Positions 25,018 to 35,643 of a stretch of 64,000 bases of DNA are shown piece after piece (the first letter of the stretch is position 1; every line of letters starts with the position of its first letter). The notes beneath the pieces were generated by a model. The model made no database searches. It was not told the DNA's origin and saw nothing but the letters and a program-made list of their open reading frames with translations. The DNA is from Sodiomyces alkalinus F11 (Eukaryota; Ascomycota; Sordariomycetes; Glomerellales; Plectosphaerellaceae). Location of the stretch: contig NW_021167081.1 of NCBI RefSeq assembly GCF_003711515.1, forward strand, positions 2,722,483 through 2,786,482. Direction: 5' to 3'. Both the position numbers and the translations under genes were made by a program.

Positions 25018-27381
25018 TTGATATAACTGCTTATTTTGAATTTAAGCCTTTACGAGGGCTAGTTCTCCCCGGATCCCCTTCCTCGGCGGCTTTACCGTTA
25101 AGGTTATAGTCCGTAATACCCGGCCCTAAAGGGGTGGAGGAGGCTATCTTAAGTCTAGGAGGATATGATTCAGGTCACGAACTATATATTTTAGCTAGTA
25201 TAACGCTTAATCCCCGTCCATAGCCATCTACCACTCTACCAGCAGCCCCGCTATCGGTTATAGCGCTAATAGTAGCTATAGTCTTAGGTAATCGTTGTAA
25301 AGCACCTACGGCTATAGGCTTCCTTATAGATAAAGAAACACTATACCGCGATATTCCTATAGCGACGGCTATAGCGCTCCTTATAGATAGAGGAGCGCGC
25401 CCTAACTTATAAGGCGATAGCTGGAAAAGAGACTTTTACGTGATAACGTTTAATGCTAGCCGTTACGCCCCGGATATATATATAACAAAAAGGACTCCGC
25501 TTACTAAATTACGGTTAAAAAGGTTTCCGTCTATAGCGCTATAGCGACGTTTAACGGCACCTCGGGAATCTACGCCCTTGGTAGCAGCCTCGGGAAGTAT
25601 ATACCTAGTAGTCACTCCGGCGGTTACTCCGGCGCCCGCGAAGATCTATCGTATAAACCTCCCTCCTCCTCCGAAAAGCCCTCGCGATATACTCTTATAC
25701 TCTTATAGCTACCTATTCCGATAGGTATAAGAAGACTATCTACGGAGCCACGAGGAGATAGGGTTATGGATACGGGTACCGGCGTCCGTAGTAGATAGAA
25801 ATCAGCTTCTTAATTCCACATAGGTAATAATATATAAATTCGATAAGTATAGATTTCTATATAAATATAAGATAAGGCTTATAGTATAAGGAGATTAGTA
25901 GTATTAATTCTCTTTTAAGGCGACGCATATAGGAACGCCAGCCACATAGTCGTTCCGCGCGTTAATAGCTATCGCCGCCCGTTTTAGCCTCACGCTATTA
26001 TAATTAGGTATTATAAACGCGTTTATATATACGCCCACCCCCCACGATATCTTTATATACCCGTGGCCAGGTTATCTCGCCTTAGAGAGTCGTTTATACC
26101 TAAAAAAGGCGTTATATAAACTTACAGAGTCCTTAGTACTTTAGTAAAAGCACTTTTCGGCTATCCTATTAGAGGACGGTTTCTAGATAGTATCGTAAGA
26201 ACCGTGTTACTTTCTACGCCGCGGTTTAATTCTGTTTTTCTATACTAACGATATCGTTATTGCTTATAAGGAATAATATAAGGCCTAAATAAAGGAGGCC
26301 GTTAATAACCTATAACGCTACTATAACCTACAAGGTAGCGATCGTCTATAATAGTGCCGTAGTATTAAGGTTATACGCGACCGCGTTACCCGTAAAATCT
26401 AGTTATCGTAACGCGACTATATTATAATATTAGAACGCCTATTAAAGCCGAATAAGAAGTATAGCTATAACTATCGCCTAACGCACCGAATTAAAACCGT
26501 AGAACTACAGCCTTATTTAGGGACTTTAACTAATATCAAAAGCTATTAACAGAAGATAGGATCTATGCTATACGTACTAGTGATATCGTGACCTAATATC
26601 GCGTTTATAGTATCTAGACTATGCTATTTTAATACTAACCTAGGCCCTAAATACTACGAAGCCGCCGATTATCTAATCCTTTATTTAGTTAATAGCTAAT
26701 CGTTTATATTAGAATTAGGGGGTAGCGACACTATTAAAGTCTATACTAACGCCTCCTTTACTAATAATACCCTGAATCGTAAAAGCGGTTAAGCGTTTGT
26801 GATACGCTTATTTAGAGGAACTATCGTATAGCGCGCTAATAAGCAGGATACGGTCACAACGTTAATAATGGAAGGAGAGCTATTAGTATTAGTATAAGGT
26901 ATAAAGGAGGGTATCTTTATATAACGCCTGTTTTACGGTATAGGAGTGGAATTTAACTATCCGGAATTAAGGATCCTATACGATAATAACTAAACGATTC
27001 GGTTCGTTAATTAAGAGATTAGCACGTTAATAACACGCCTTCGCTATATTAATATCCACGGCTATTAGTTATGCTAGGTAAAGAATAAGAGTAAATACTC
27101 GTAGCGTACGTTATAAGCGTGGAAAAAGTGGTAGACGGGCTAACGAAGGCGTTATACGGCGAGAAATCTAAGATATTTAGGTCCTAGGTGGGCGTGATAG
27201 ATATAGAGGAACGGCTATAGTAAAAATAGCTAGAGGAAGTCCGGATAAACTATTTAGAGGACCTAAAGAATATATTTAAGGGCGGCTATAGCGAAGAAAT
27301 CGTATGGATTCTATACCTATTATATCTGCCGGTACGAATAGCCTAAATCGCCTAACTAACGTTTAGGGCGATTAGGGGGTG

Positions 27382-27780
27382 TGTCGAATAGACTATAGTC
27401 TTTTCGGTTATATAACAGGCCGCACTACTAAGATTATAATCCGGGTAGACGCTTATAGAATCTGCATTATATAGAATACAGTGGTAGCGTTTCCGTAACA
27501 GTCTAATAGAGTTATAATTGCATATAATTACCTTAATTTATCTTAACCTATTTTGTGACGATTTCGACTACGCTTTATCTAAAAGGCCTCGGGGATCAGG
27601 AACTAATAAGGGTAGACCCATGGTAAAATACCGGATAGGATCCAAATAGAATAGTACGTCCGGAGGAGTACTGCCCCTTATAAAAATAGGGCAAACGGTC
27701 TCGGACACGTTATAACTTAACATACTACACACACGCGAAGATTTTCCCCCAAGTCAGAAGAGTGCATTTGACGTGCGACA
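27382..27780 (+). repeat. 3' LTR of CopiaB
   Basis: It opens TGTCGAATAG after a GGGGG purine tract and closes TTTGACGTGCGACA. The ends match those of the CopiaA LTR (TGTCGCATAGG ... TTTTGACGTACGATA), and an internal stretch around 27630-27660 (ACCGGATAGGATC) is shared. It ends 286 bp from the stop codon of naa20. Confidence 0.75.
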
Positions 27781-27851
27781 TTTAGACCTGCAGGTCAGAG
27801 AACTACACAATTCCCTCAAACAATTTACCCTTCAATTTGGACCCTATTTTT

Positions 27852-27896
27852 GACGGTTCCAGTTAGGACGGTTCCAGTTACGACGGTTCCAGTTAC
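27852..27896. repeat. Tandem repeat, 15 bp x 3
   Basis: Three copies of GACGGTTCCAGTTAS in unmutated DNA between the CopiaB LTR and the 3' end of naa20. They are probably in or just beyond the naa20 3' untranslated region. Confidence 0.9.
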
Positions 27897-28066
27897 GCTG
27901 TATCTGACATCAAAGCATGCATTTGATCGTAATTATCACAAGCTGTTTCCATGTCCTAAGTCGCAAGTCGCCCTGAGTGTCCCCTTCAACAAAATCAAAC
28001 GTCACAGATAGGTCCACATCCCTCGTGAACAAAGCTTGCGTCCTTACCCGTCGGCGTTCATCCTTT

Positions 28067-28695
28067 TCACCAGACATCAGTAGGATCAACTTCATATGTC
28101 TCGCCATCCTCTCTGATATGCTGAAGCTTCTTGTCTCTCTTCATGGGCTTTCTCATGTCGTATGCATCTTCACTCTGGGCAGTGGAGTCTGTGGCATGCT
28201 CGCCGTAGTAGTCCTTGACGACTCGGAAGACACTGTACCCAAGGTTTTTATAGAAAGCGATGGCTCTGGCGTTTCCCTTCCGAACAAACAAGTCTACAAA
28301 CCAGGCATTGTTTGCATCTGCAGCTAACTCGAGCTGTTCGGTAAGAATTTTCCCAATTCCCAGCCTGCGGGCCTCCGGCGCAACAGTCAGGGCAGTGATA
28401 TGTGCATGCCACGGCAAGTAATGCTCAGAGAACTTGTAAATTTCGGGCGAAGATTCCAGCTTTCCCATAACTAGACCCAAACGATCAGAATCACTCGACC
28501 CACAATAATAGCTCCTCTCGACTTACTATAACCTATGATGTTTCCATTTGTGTCTTCGCAGACCTGAAAGAGAGAGGGCCATCTCGCATGATATTGTAGG
28601 TAAAATACAAGCTCGTATGTCTCAGTTAGAGGATCGAGATTGCACTTCGAGATTTTGTCCACGTCGTCGGGCCTGAAGCGCCGGAATGTTGCCAT
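28067..28695 (-). CDS. naa20: N-alpha-acetyltransferase NatB catalytic subunit (Naa20/Nat3), two exons
   Basis: Naa20 is the catalytic subunit of NatB, which acetylates the N-terminus of nascent proteins starting Met-Asp, Met-Glu, Met-Asn or Met-Gln at the ribosome with its partner Naa25. Exon 1 is 28527-28695, exon 2 is 28067-28470, and the intron is 28471-28526 (56 bp, GTAAGT...CTGAT...TAG). Splicing joins GGTTAT-A to TT-ATGGGA, giving GYIMGK. The product is 190 residues. The family block NLDPLTETY is at residues 19-27 and FYLQYHARWP at 31-40. The acetyl-CoA loop R-R-L-G-I-G is at 91-96. DLFVR, then GYSVFR, then DAYDMRK follow, and the end DPTDVW is typical of fungal orthologues. The start at 28695 (MATFRRF) matches the family; the frame is open for 39 more codons upstream, but those run into the inverted repeat. 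There are no RIP-type changes despite mutated transposons on both sides. Confidence 0.93.
28471..28526 (-). other. naa20: Intron of naa20
   Basis: It begins GTAAGTCGAG and ends GGGTCTAG on the minus strand, with CTGAT inside as a plausible branch site. The phase is 1, with the split codon A|TT (Ile). Its placement agrees with the conserved GY-(I/V)-MGK junction of Naa20 proteins. Confidence 0.92.
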
Positions 28696-28793
28696 GTCAC
28701 TTTGCTTCGTGGCGGTGGCTTGTATTATGATCAGTCCTTGTTCAGTGGTTCGGAACTGGGGTGTAGAAAAAAGCCAGGGCGGAAAGAGCAAGG
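28696..28793 (-). promoter_or_regulatory. Short upstream region of naa20, bounded by an inverted-repeat element
   Basis: Only 98 bp separate the start codon from the outer end of the foldback element. The leader and core promoter must therefore be very short or lie partly inside the element. No TATA box is obvious. Confidence 0.4.
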
Positions 28794-29112
28794 TACCCGT
28801 GCCACGCCCCACTTATTTTCGTTCGTTTGGCACTCACCAGCTATAAGCTGGTGCTGGACAATTATACGGCCAGAACAGTTACATCGCCACTTACTTCTCT
28901 ACCCGCCAAAACTAAAGCGATTTAGCTAAAGTTTTCTATATAGCTACTTTATTAGTATCTCATTTAATAGTAAAAAAAATAGTAGTTATTACTCGAGTTT
29001 TGGCGGGTAGAGAAATAAGTGACGGTTTAATTATCCTGGCGTTTAAACTGTCAAGCACCAGTTAATAACTAGTGAGTTCTAACAAACCAAGTTTTAAATA
29101 GAGCGTGGCACG
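28794..29112. mobile_element. Foldback / MITE-like element with ~118-bp inverted arms
   Basis: Left arm 28796-28913 and right arm 28996-29112 are imperfect reverse complements. The outer ends (CCCGTGCCACGC) and inner ends (TCTCTACCCGCCAAAACT) match exactly, and the middle is diverged. The loop is about 82 bp. The last bases of the right arm (GGTA) lie beyond the CopiaA insertion at 35368-35371. A TA flanks each outer end (28794-28795; 35370-35371), suggesting a Tc1/mariner-like TA duplication. There is no coding capacity. The left arm also contains a small perfect hairpin, CACCAGCTATAAGCTGGTG, in the 28836-28854 region. Confidence 0.8.
29108..29112. repeat. Target site duplication of CopiaA, left copy (GCACG)
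   Basis: GCACG precedes the TG of the 5' LTR and is repeated directly after the 3' LTR at 35363-35367. The site lies in the outer end of the foldback element's right arm. Confidence 0.88.
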
Positions 29113-29398
29113 TGTCGCATAGGCACACGGACCATAATATAGTCTATAGGGGATCCAGGGGGAATCCACGCTATAACTAAGGGCTTCGGATATCGGGGAC
29201 CTCGGGTATCAGGATATAACAGGGGCGGATACCGGAAAAGACCGGATAGGATCTAAATGATATAATACCTATAACGGAGTCTTCACCACCTAAATTAAGG
29301 GCACGAGAGACTTATATAGATATAACTTACTATAAGATATATACACGAGATTTCTGCTTTACTAAGTTGATTATCTAAGTGCCTTTTGATATACGATA
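29113..29398 (+). repeat. 5' LTR of CopiaA
   Basis: It opens TGTCGCATAGGCACACGG and closes TTTTGATATACGATA (CA changed to TA). The 286 bp align with 35077-35362. The next bases, GTTATAAGCCCGG, are shared with CopiaD after its LTR and probably hold the primer-binding site. Confidence 0.93.
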
Positions 29399-29409
29399 GT
29401 TATAAGCCC

Positions 29410-32400
29410 GGTTTATGACGCCTAAACGATAGATATTAATAAGGCTACCCCTATTCTACTACAAAGAAGTAATTATATCTATATAAGCACTCTTAAATAA
29501 CTACTATCGATCTGATTAGAGTAATTAAAAGATCAATTAACCTACCTATTAACGAACCGATAAACGATAAGCAAGTAAAGATATCTTCTAATGTATCTAA
29601 CGCCGAATAGAAGGCGGTCGCTACTACCCTTATTAACGAAAGGGATTAGGTAGTATAGAAGCCCCCTATACGTGGTAAATCCGCCTCCTACTAGGATAAC
29701 TATCTTAATCTAAAGCTAAGCGACGAGGAGGCTAACGCCTACCTCCTACCTATACCTACGCTACCTAATATTCGTAAATATAAAGCCCTCGCCGTAGACC
29801 CTAAAGCCACGGAGGAGGCTACGGCTACTCCGTTTTCTACTATCACGCTAAAGGGCGATAAGGCCACGGATACTACGGAGGCCGCTACTACGGCTACTAC
29901 TATACTGGCCACGGCCGCCGGTAAGAAGAAGACGGCCGCCCGCCGGAAGGCTACGGCCATAATAAAAGAACTAACGATAAGGACGCCTATATCTATTAAT
30001 AACCTCTCTAAAAAGGGGTGTACGCGCTACCTATAAGATTACCGTGTATACCGCGAAGAAAAGGCAGACTATAACGCGTAGCAGAAGGAGTTTAATAAGG
30101 TACGCTCCTATATTGAAACGACTATCTACACCACGTTACATAGCCTCCTAGCCTAGTTATAGGACGGTACTATAAATAACCTATAGGCCTAGATTACTCT
30201 CCTACACGCGTATATAGGACCGATACCTATAGACCTCTGTAAGGAAGCCCTAGTCCTATACCGATAATACACTACGCCTATAAAGGCTATACCTAAGGAT
30301 ATAGACGCCTGGGTAGTAAGCTAGAAAATAGCGATAATATACTATAAATATACAGCCGTTTTACAACTCTTAAGCGCGGACCGTTAAGTAGAAGACGCGT
30401 TAAAAGCTATTAGACCTATCGCCTAGGAATAGAGTAATAACTACCTAGTAAATAACTACGATAAGATTACGGAAACTAAGCTAACGATTAACGACTTCGT
30501 AAACGCTCTACCTACGGTTCTTAGTAATATAAAAAGCCTATAATCCTCCGTTATAAAGCCTAGAGTCGGGAGAGGCACCTTTAATACCCTCGGGAACCTC
30601 CCCGATACTAAGGATACTACTAATAATAAAGATAATAAAAAGCGTCCTTATAGTAACACGTCCGTAAAGGCTATCCTTCCTATAATATGGAGGCCTTATA
30701 AGATATATAAGAACCCGTATACTACCGACGCCTATTAGTACGTAAGGCCGGATATACGCCCTTGTACCTAGTGTAGCCACGAAGATATTATAAAGGTTAT
30801 AGAAAAGAAGATACGTAATTATAGTTTTAAAAGCCGCGTAGACACCGCGATATAAAAAAGGCGAGAAGCCTTAGAGGCTATCACCGCTAATAAGATAGAG
30901 GAAGTCTAGGAAAATTAACTCTATAATACTACGCCTACGACTATAATAGTTTATAAAGACCTATCCGTCACCGCGACGGGACTAAGAGCCTACCTAACCT
31001 AAGGGGTAGCGCGTTATCGTACGGTAATACTATTAAGAGTATAATAAGAATATGGCGTATCCTTTTCTATTAACTAAGCTAGAGCGCTATTATACTACGC
31101 GATCCTAGATTTAGGATCGTTAATCTATATCTTTAATAATTAAGGCCGTTTTACGGCCGTTAGACTACCCACGGATACTTTATTATCCTTTTAGGTGGGT
31201 ACTTATAAGGCTTTTATGCTCGGATATAAAGACGTTAAGCTATATATATAATCTCTATCGGGTATAAAAAGGCTATTACGCCTTCGTGACGTCGTATACT
31301 ATAAGGAATTCGTCACTAATATCGTCTCGGAATACTAGCTACGCCTATAAGTCTACCACCAGGATACCGTAAACGATACTATTATTAACTCCGCCGACGA
31401 CCGGCCTATCTATAAGCTACTAGATATCCACGGCTAGTATATAATTAAGCGCGCGGAAGCCACGGCCGCTACCGTGTTCGCGGTCTCGGTAAGGCACCCC
31501 CGCGATAACCCGTATAGAAGATCACGATAACCGCGGTAACTATAGAAGACTATAGCATAGTGGTAGTATAAACGCCTCGGCTACTACGGTACCAATATAC
31601 TCGTAAGGATCGTTAACGTTACGTAGGGGGTAAAGATAAAGGGACCTTATATAACGGACTATAACGTGTATAGGTAATCGTAAGTGTCTACGCAGATCCG
31701 GCGGATACTATCCCTTTACCCGTTAAAGCCCGGAGAGGCCTTAGCTATTAATTTTCACGATCTAGAAGAGTCGGAATCGCGAGGCGGCCTATATAAGTCT
31801 ATTACATTTACTATAGACGTGTATATAGGTTGTATATAGGATTACTATCTATAGACAAGAGACTAAGGCTCTATCCTACACGTATTAAAAGACGTTTTTA
31901 CCCTGCTTAAAACCTAATTCGACGTTAAGCTATATATCCTATAGGCCGATTCTAAGATATTTTAGTACCTAGAAGTCGTTACTTTCCTTATTACTAAGGG
32001 GGTAGAAGGCTAGCCGTCGGTATTATATGTATAGGATTAAAACGGCGTTATAGAACGGATTAAAGGTATTGTTAAAAGGAGGACGAGGGCTATAAGGATT
32101 AGGGCTAATCTGCCTACGTCTATCTAGCCTAAGATCTTTAAGACTACTATTTATCTATATAATAGAACGCTATAATATATTAACGACTGGCGAACGCTAT
32201 ATAAAGGCCTACGCGACCGTTAACCTAACCTTATATACCTATAAGCTTACGGCTATAAAGCCTTTATAAAAACGCGGGATACCTAAGCTAAAAAGAACCG
32301 CCTATAAAGGCTAGAACCGAAGGTATAAATCGGTTATTACGTCGGATACTAATCCTCGAATAGCTTCCGTATTTAGCTACTATACTTAACGGATATTATT

Positions 32401-34888
32401 ACTATAAGAGACGTTGTCTTTAATAAAGGTAAGATATTTAATAGCAAGATTAAAACGCTATAAGCTATAGCTTCCGCCGAGGAAATCGGGGAACGCCTAT
32501 AATCTATCCGTATCACCTAATCTAATAAGACCGCGAAAAGGCTACTATTAAGGGGTATAGCCGTAGACGTATTAGATCTTAAGTCGGAAGACTCTAACGC
32601 CACCGCTATTATTACAGATAAAGGCGAGGCCGTCGCTATTACTACGGGAGAGGCCACTACTATTATTATAGATTATAGCACCGCTATTACTACGGATACT
32701 ACTATTACTATAGGAGAAGATTATACTACCGCTATTACTACGGGCGAAGGCGATAACACTACTATTACTACGGGCGACGAAAAGACTACCGCTATTACTA
32801 CGGATACTCCACAGTTTACCACTACGAGGTTTAAGCCGTTTCCCACGCCTCTAATATCCCCGGAAGATCCTGCGCGCGCGTTCCTTATAGCGTTAGCGGT
32901 AGTCAGGGGCGTTAAAGTAGAAGGAGATAATAACCACTAACGGGCAGCCGCGGATACCTCTAAGGGGTGCCTATCCGCCAAACGTCTATCGGCCGCGCGC
33001 CTATTACCCGCGCGCCTATATATTATAAGCCTCTATATAATGGAGAAGGTGCAGAATAATACCGCCTAAGAGGCGTTCTTTAATGCTAGAAGGACTTATA
33101 ACCCTATACGCGCAAGAAAGTAAGCTATTAATAACGGTAATATCGGTGCTATAGATCCCTCTCTCTCTAACGCCTCCTAGCCGCTATCGTATATATCCCG
33201 CGAGGATCTCCCGCCTCTACTAAACCACTACCGCGATTTACGGCTCTACCCGTTATGGAAGCGGTAGTTATAGGCTAAGGGGGAACACCTTAAGGGCCAC
33301 CTATAGATAGGCTGCTAGTAGGAGGTCTACGGTGATTAGGCTAATAAGTAATAAGTCCTCGCCTATAGATAGGTATACACCTATTAATCCAATAAGGAGG
33401 GCACCCTCCTTGAGTATAAGGCACGCCTTATAGTATAAGGGGACTAATAAAAACGGTTAAAGACTAAAGATAACTACGCCACCACGTTAGCCTTATAGTC
33501 CTTTCGTATACTAATAGCTATCGCCGCATAATTTAATCTGGAAATAAGGTCGTTTAACGCTATTAATATATTCGTTAACGCTAGCCTTAAAGAAAAGGTA
33601 TTTATAAAGATACCGTAAGGCTACGAAGTACTAGGTAAGGTCCTACTACTACGAAAAGCCCTCTTCGGCTTAAGGGTATCGCTACTACTATAGTAAGAGG
33701 AACTTAGCGGCACGCTATAAAAGATAGGATTCACGGCTATACCTAATAACCCCTATATTATAATCCGTGCTAGTTTAATCCTATTCTTCTACGTTAACGA
33801 TATCGGACTTATCTAGTATAAAAACCGTAAAACTACCGCTAATAACCTCGAGGCCGCCCTTAAACGAAGCTATTGGCTATTAGGAGGCGAAGAAACCCGT
33901 TAGTTCCTAGGAATTAAGGTCCTAAGGGATAGAGCCACCCGTAGGTTATAGCTATTATAATCCTCCTACGTGGAGAAGATCGCGGTTCAATACTACGTAG
34001 ATATCCTTTACCGAAGACTACTAAAGGTCCTATTATTAATAATAGAACTACTAATACTACGTGACGGCACGCGCGCGATAATTCCCGAGGTCCGTTAGTA
34101 TTAGGGTATAATCGCTTCTATCCTATACGCCGCTATTATAATAAGACCCGATATCGCGTTCGCCTATTCGAAGCTTTCCTAATATAACGTTATCCCCTCC
34201 TCTAACTACCTTAAGAGGGCTTAATAAGTACTACTATTCCTATACTATATGAGGTACTACTACCTGGAATTTAGCGGGGATAGACTCTTCCTAACCGTAA
34301 GCGACGCGTCCTTTAGGGATAATCCACACCGTAAGAGTTCGTAAGGATATACGATAAAGCTCTTCGGCGGCACCGTTAACTAGAAGGCGGGTAAATAACC
34401 GATAGTCACGACGTCGTTAATAAAATCGGAACTACTCGCTTTTATAGAGGCCGCTAAAGAGACGTTATTCGTTAGCCGGATATTAAGGGATTTAGAGCTC
34501 TAGTTAGACTAATAGTAACTATAGCTATACTACAATAATTAGCAGACTATTAACCTTATTAATAAGAAGGTATAACGCCTACGAATAAGGCTACGGTATA
34601 TCGATATTTATAACTAGTAGGTATATTAGTTTTTATAGCAGGGCCTCTTTAAGGTTCTATACGTTAATACGAAGGAGATAATCGTGGACGGTTTAACGAA
34701 GACATTACCGGAGGCAGGGATTAAAAGACTATAGTAATACCTTAATTTAACGGATTAAAAGGATCGTATCGAGTAGTCTAAACGGCTACACGAAGAGATT
34801 AAACACGCTAAAGCTATAGCCGAAGCGATTACGAAGGCCCCCGAGGGCGTAGTAAATCCGATGATCCAATTAAGCAGATCCGGCTAAT
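29410..34888 (+). pseudogene. CopiaA polyprotein (gag, protease, integrase, RT, RNase H), RIP-mutated
   Basis: One plus-strand frame can be read for about 5.4 kb, broken almost only by TAG/TAA where Gln or Trp would be. A Lys/Ala-rich tract (GKKKTAARRK) lies near 29925. The integrase region is about 31650-32450. A Thr/Ile-rich linker (repeats of ACTATTACTACGG) is at 32600-32815. RT has the block KALFGLR and the catalytic box Tyr-Val-Asn-Asp at 33790-33801, where YVDD is expected. RNase H follows with SDASFRDNPHRKSS and GYTIKLFGG (about 34300-34370). The frame ends soon after IIVDGLTKTLPEAG. Confidence 0.85.
32600..32815 (+). repeat. Degenerate ACTATTACTACGG repeats in the CopiaA linker
   Basis: Seven or more imperfect copies of a (GCT/ACT)ATTACTACGGG-type unit encode a Thr/Ile-rich linker between integrase and RT. 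The length of such linkers often varies between copies of one family. Confidence 0.7.
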
Positions 34889-35076
34889 CAGGATTAAGGA
34901 ACTAATTAAGATAGAATTAAATTAAACGGTTAAATAGGGCGGTTTTAGATCCTTTTTATAAGGGTATTTTCCCCTAGCGGTTAATTTTTCGATAGAAAAG
35001 TTAAGAGCGTTTAGTTTAAACCGAAGCCTTTAATTAGTTAGTTAACCTAGGAAGACCCACCTTAACTGAGGGGGTA

Positions 35077-35362
35077 TATCGTATAGGCACACGGACTATA
35101 ACGTGGTCTATAGGGGATCTAGGGGGGATCCACGCTATAACTAAGGGCTTCGGATATCAGGGACCTCGGGTATTAGGATATAATAGGGGCGGATACCGGA
35201 AAAGACCAGATAGGATCTAAATAATATAGTACCTATAACAGAGTCTTTACCACCTAAATTAAGGGCATAAGAGACTCACACAGATATAACTTAACATAAG
35301 ACACACACACGAGATTTCTGCTCTACTAAGTTAATCATCCAAGTGCCTTTTGACGTACGATA
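35077..35362 (+). repeat. 3' LTR of CopiaA
   Basis: It opens TATCGTATAGG (TG changed to TA) after a GAGGGGG purine tract and closes TTTTGACGTACGATA. The last third keeps CACACACACGAG and AAGTGCC, so it is less mutated than the matching part of the 5' LTR. Confidence 0.93.
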
Positions 35363-35367
35363 GCACG
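35363..35367. repeat. Target site duplication of CopiaA, right copy (GCACG)
   Basis: Matches 29108-29112. It is followed by GGTA, the last bases of the foldback element's right arm. Confidence 0.88.
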
Positions 35368-35375
35368 GGTAGTAC

Positions 35376-35643
35376 TATCGTATAGGCACAGGACTACCCT
35401 AGGGGATCTATGACTGACTCAGGGCTTCGGACCTCAGGGACTAGGATATAATAAGACTAGATATCGGGAAAGACCGGACAGAATCTATATAATATAGTAT
35501 CTATAATAAGAGTCTACACCACCTAAATTAAGGGTATAAAAGACTTACATAGATAGAACTTCACAGAATATATATATACGAGATTTCTGCTCTATTAGGA
35601 TTAATACTATAATTAGTATATAAGTACTATTTAACGTACGATA
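35376..35643 (+). repeat. 5' LTR of CopiaD
   Basis: It opens TATCGTATAGGCACAGG and closes TTTAACGTACGATA. Its 268 bp align to the CopiaA LTR with several small deletions. It starts four bases beyond the outer end of the foldback element. Confidence 0.85.

Larger units (their letters stand above)
22458..27780 (+). mobile_element. CopiaB: Ty1/Copia retrotransposon lacking a recognisable 5' LTR, RIP-mutated
   Basis: The plus-strand order is gag, protease, integrase, RT, RNase H, 3' LTR, which is the Copia order. Gag may begin at ATG 22467. The protease/zinc part (about 23540-23660) reads GATIYIFNDFSCFSDF. Integrase begins near 24210 (FTDRYSGFTA). RT holds Tyr-Thr-Asn-Asp at 26241-26252 where Tyr-Val-Asp-Asp is expected. 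RNase H has VYTNASFTNNTLNRKSG near 26740-26790. The end of the frame (VVDGLTKALYG, near 27125) is typical of the family. A 3' LTR is present at 27382-27780. It is full of TAG/TAA codons and inactive. Confidence 0.8.
29113..35362 (+). mobile_element. CopiaA: complete Ty1/Copia LTR retrotransposon, RIP-mutated
   Basis: Two direct 286-bp LTRs with five-base target duplications bound a single polyprotein frame of about 5.4 kb. This makes it the most complete element of the window. It inserted into the foldback element upstream of naa20. RIP-type stops inactivate it. Confidence 0.93.

Noticed and set aside
28696..28812. Longer N-terminus for naa20 starting at 28812
   Set aside because: The frame is open, but the extra 39 residues come partly from the inverted repeat, and Naa20 proteins begin with the MATFRRF-like segment at 28695.
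28471..28812. Two separate acetyltransferase-like genes (28067-28480 and 28471-28812)
   Set aside because: The two frames are the two exons of one gene. The 56-bp intron has proper borders, and splicing gives the conserved GY-I-MGK junction.
29739..29960. 73-codon minus-strand frame rich in Ala/Val
   Set aside because: It is the antisense shadow of the CopiaA gag Ala/Thr/Lys-rich tract.
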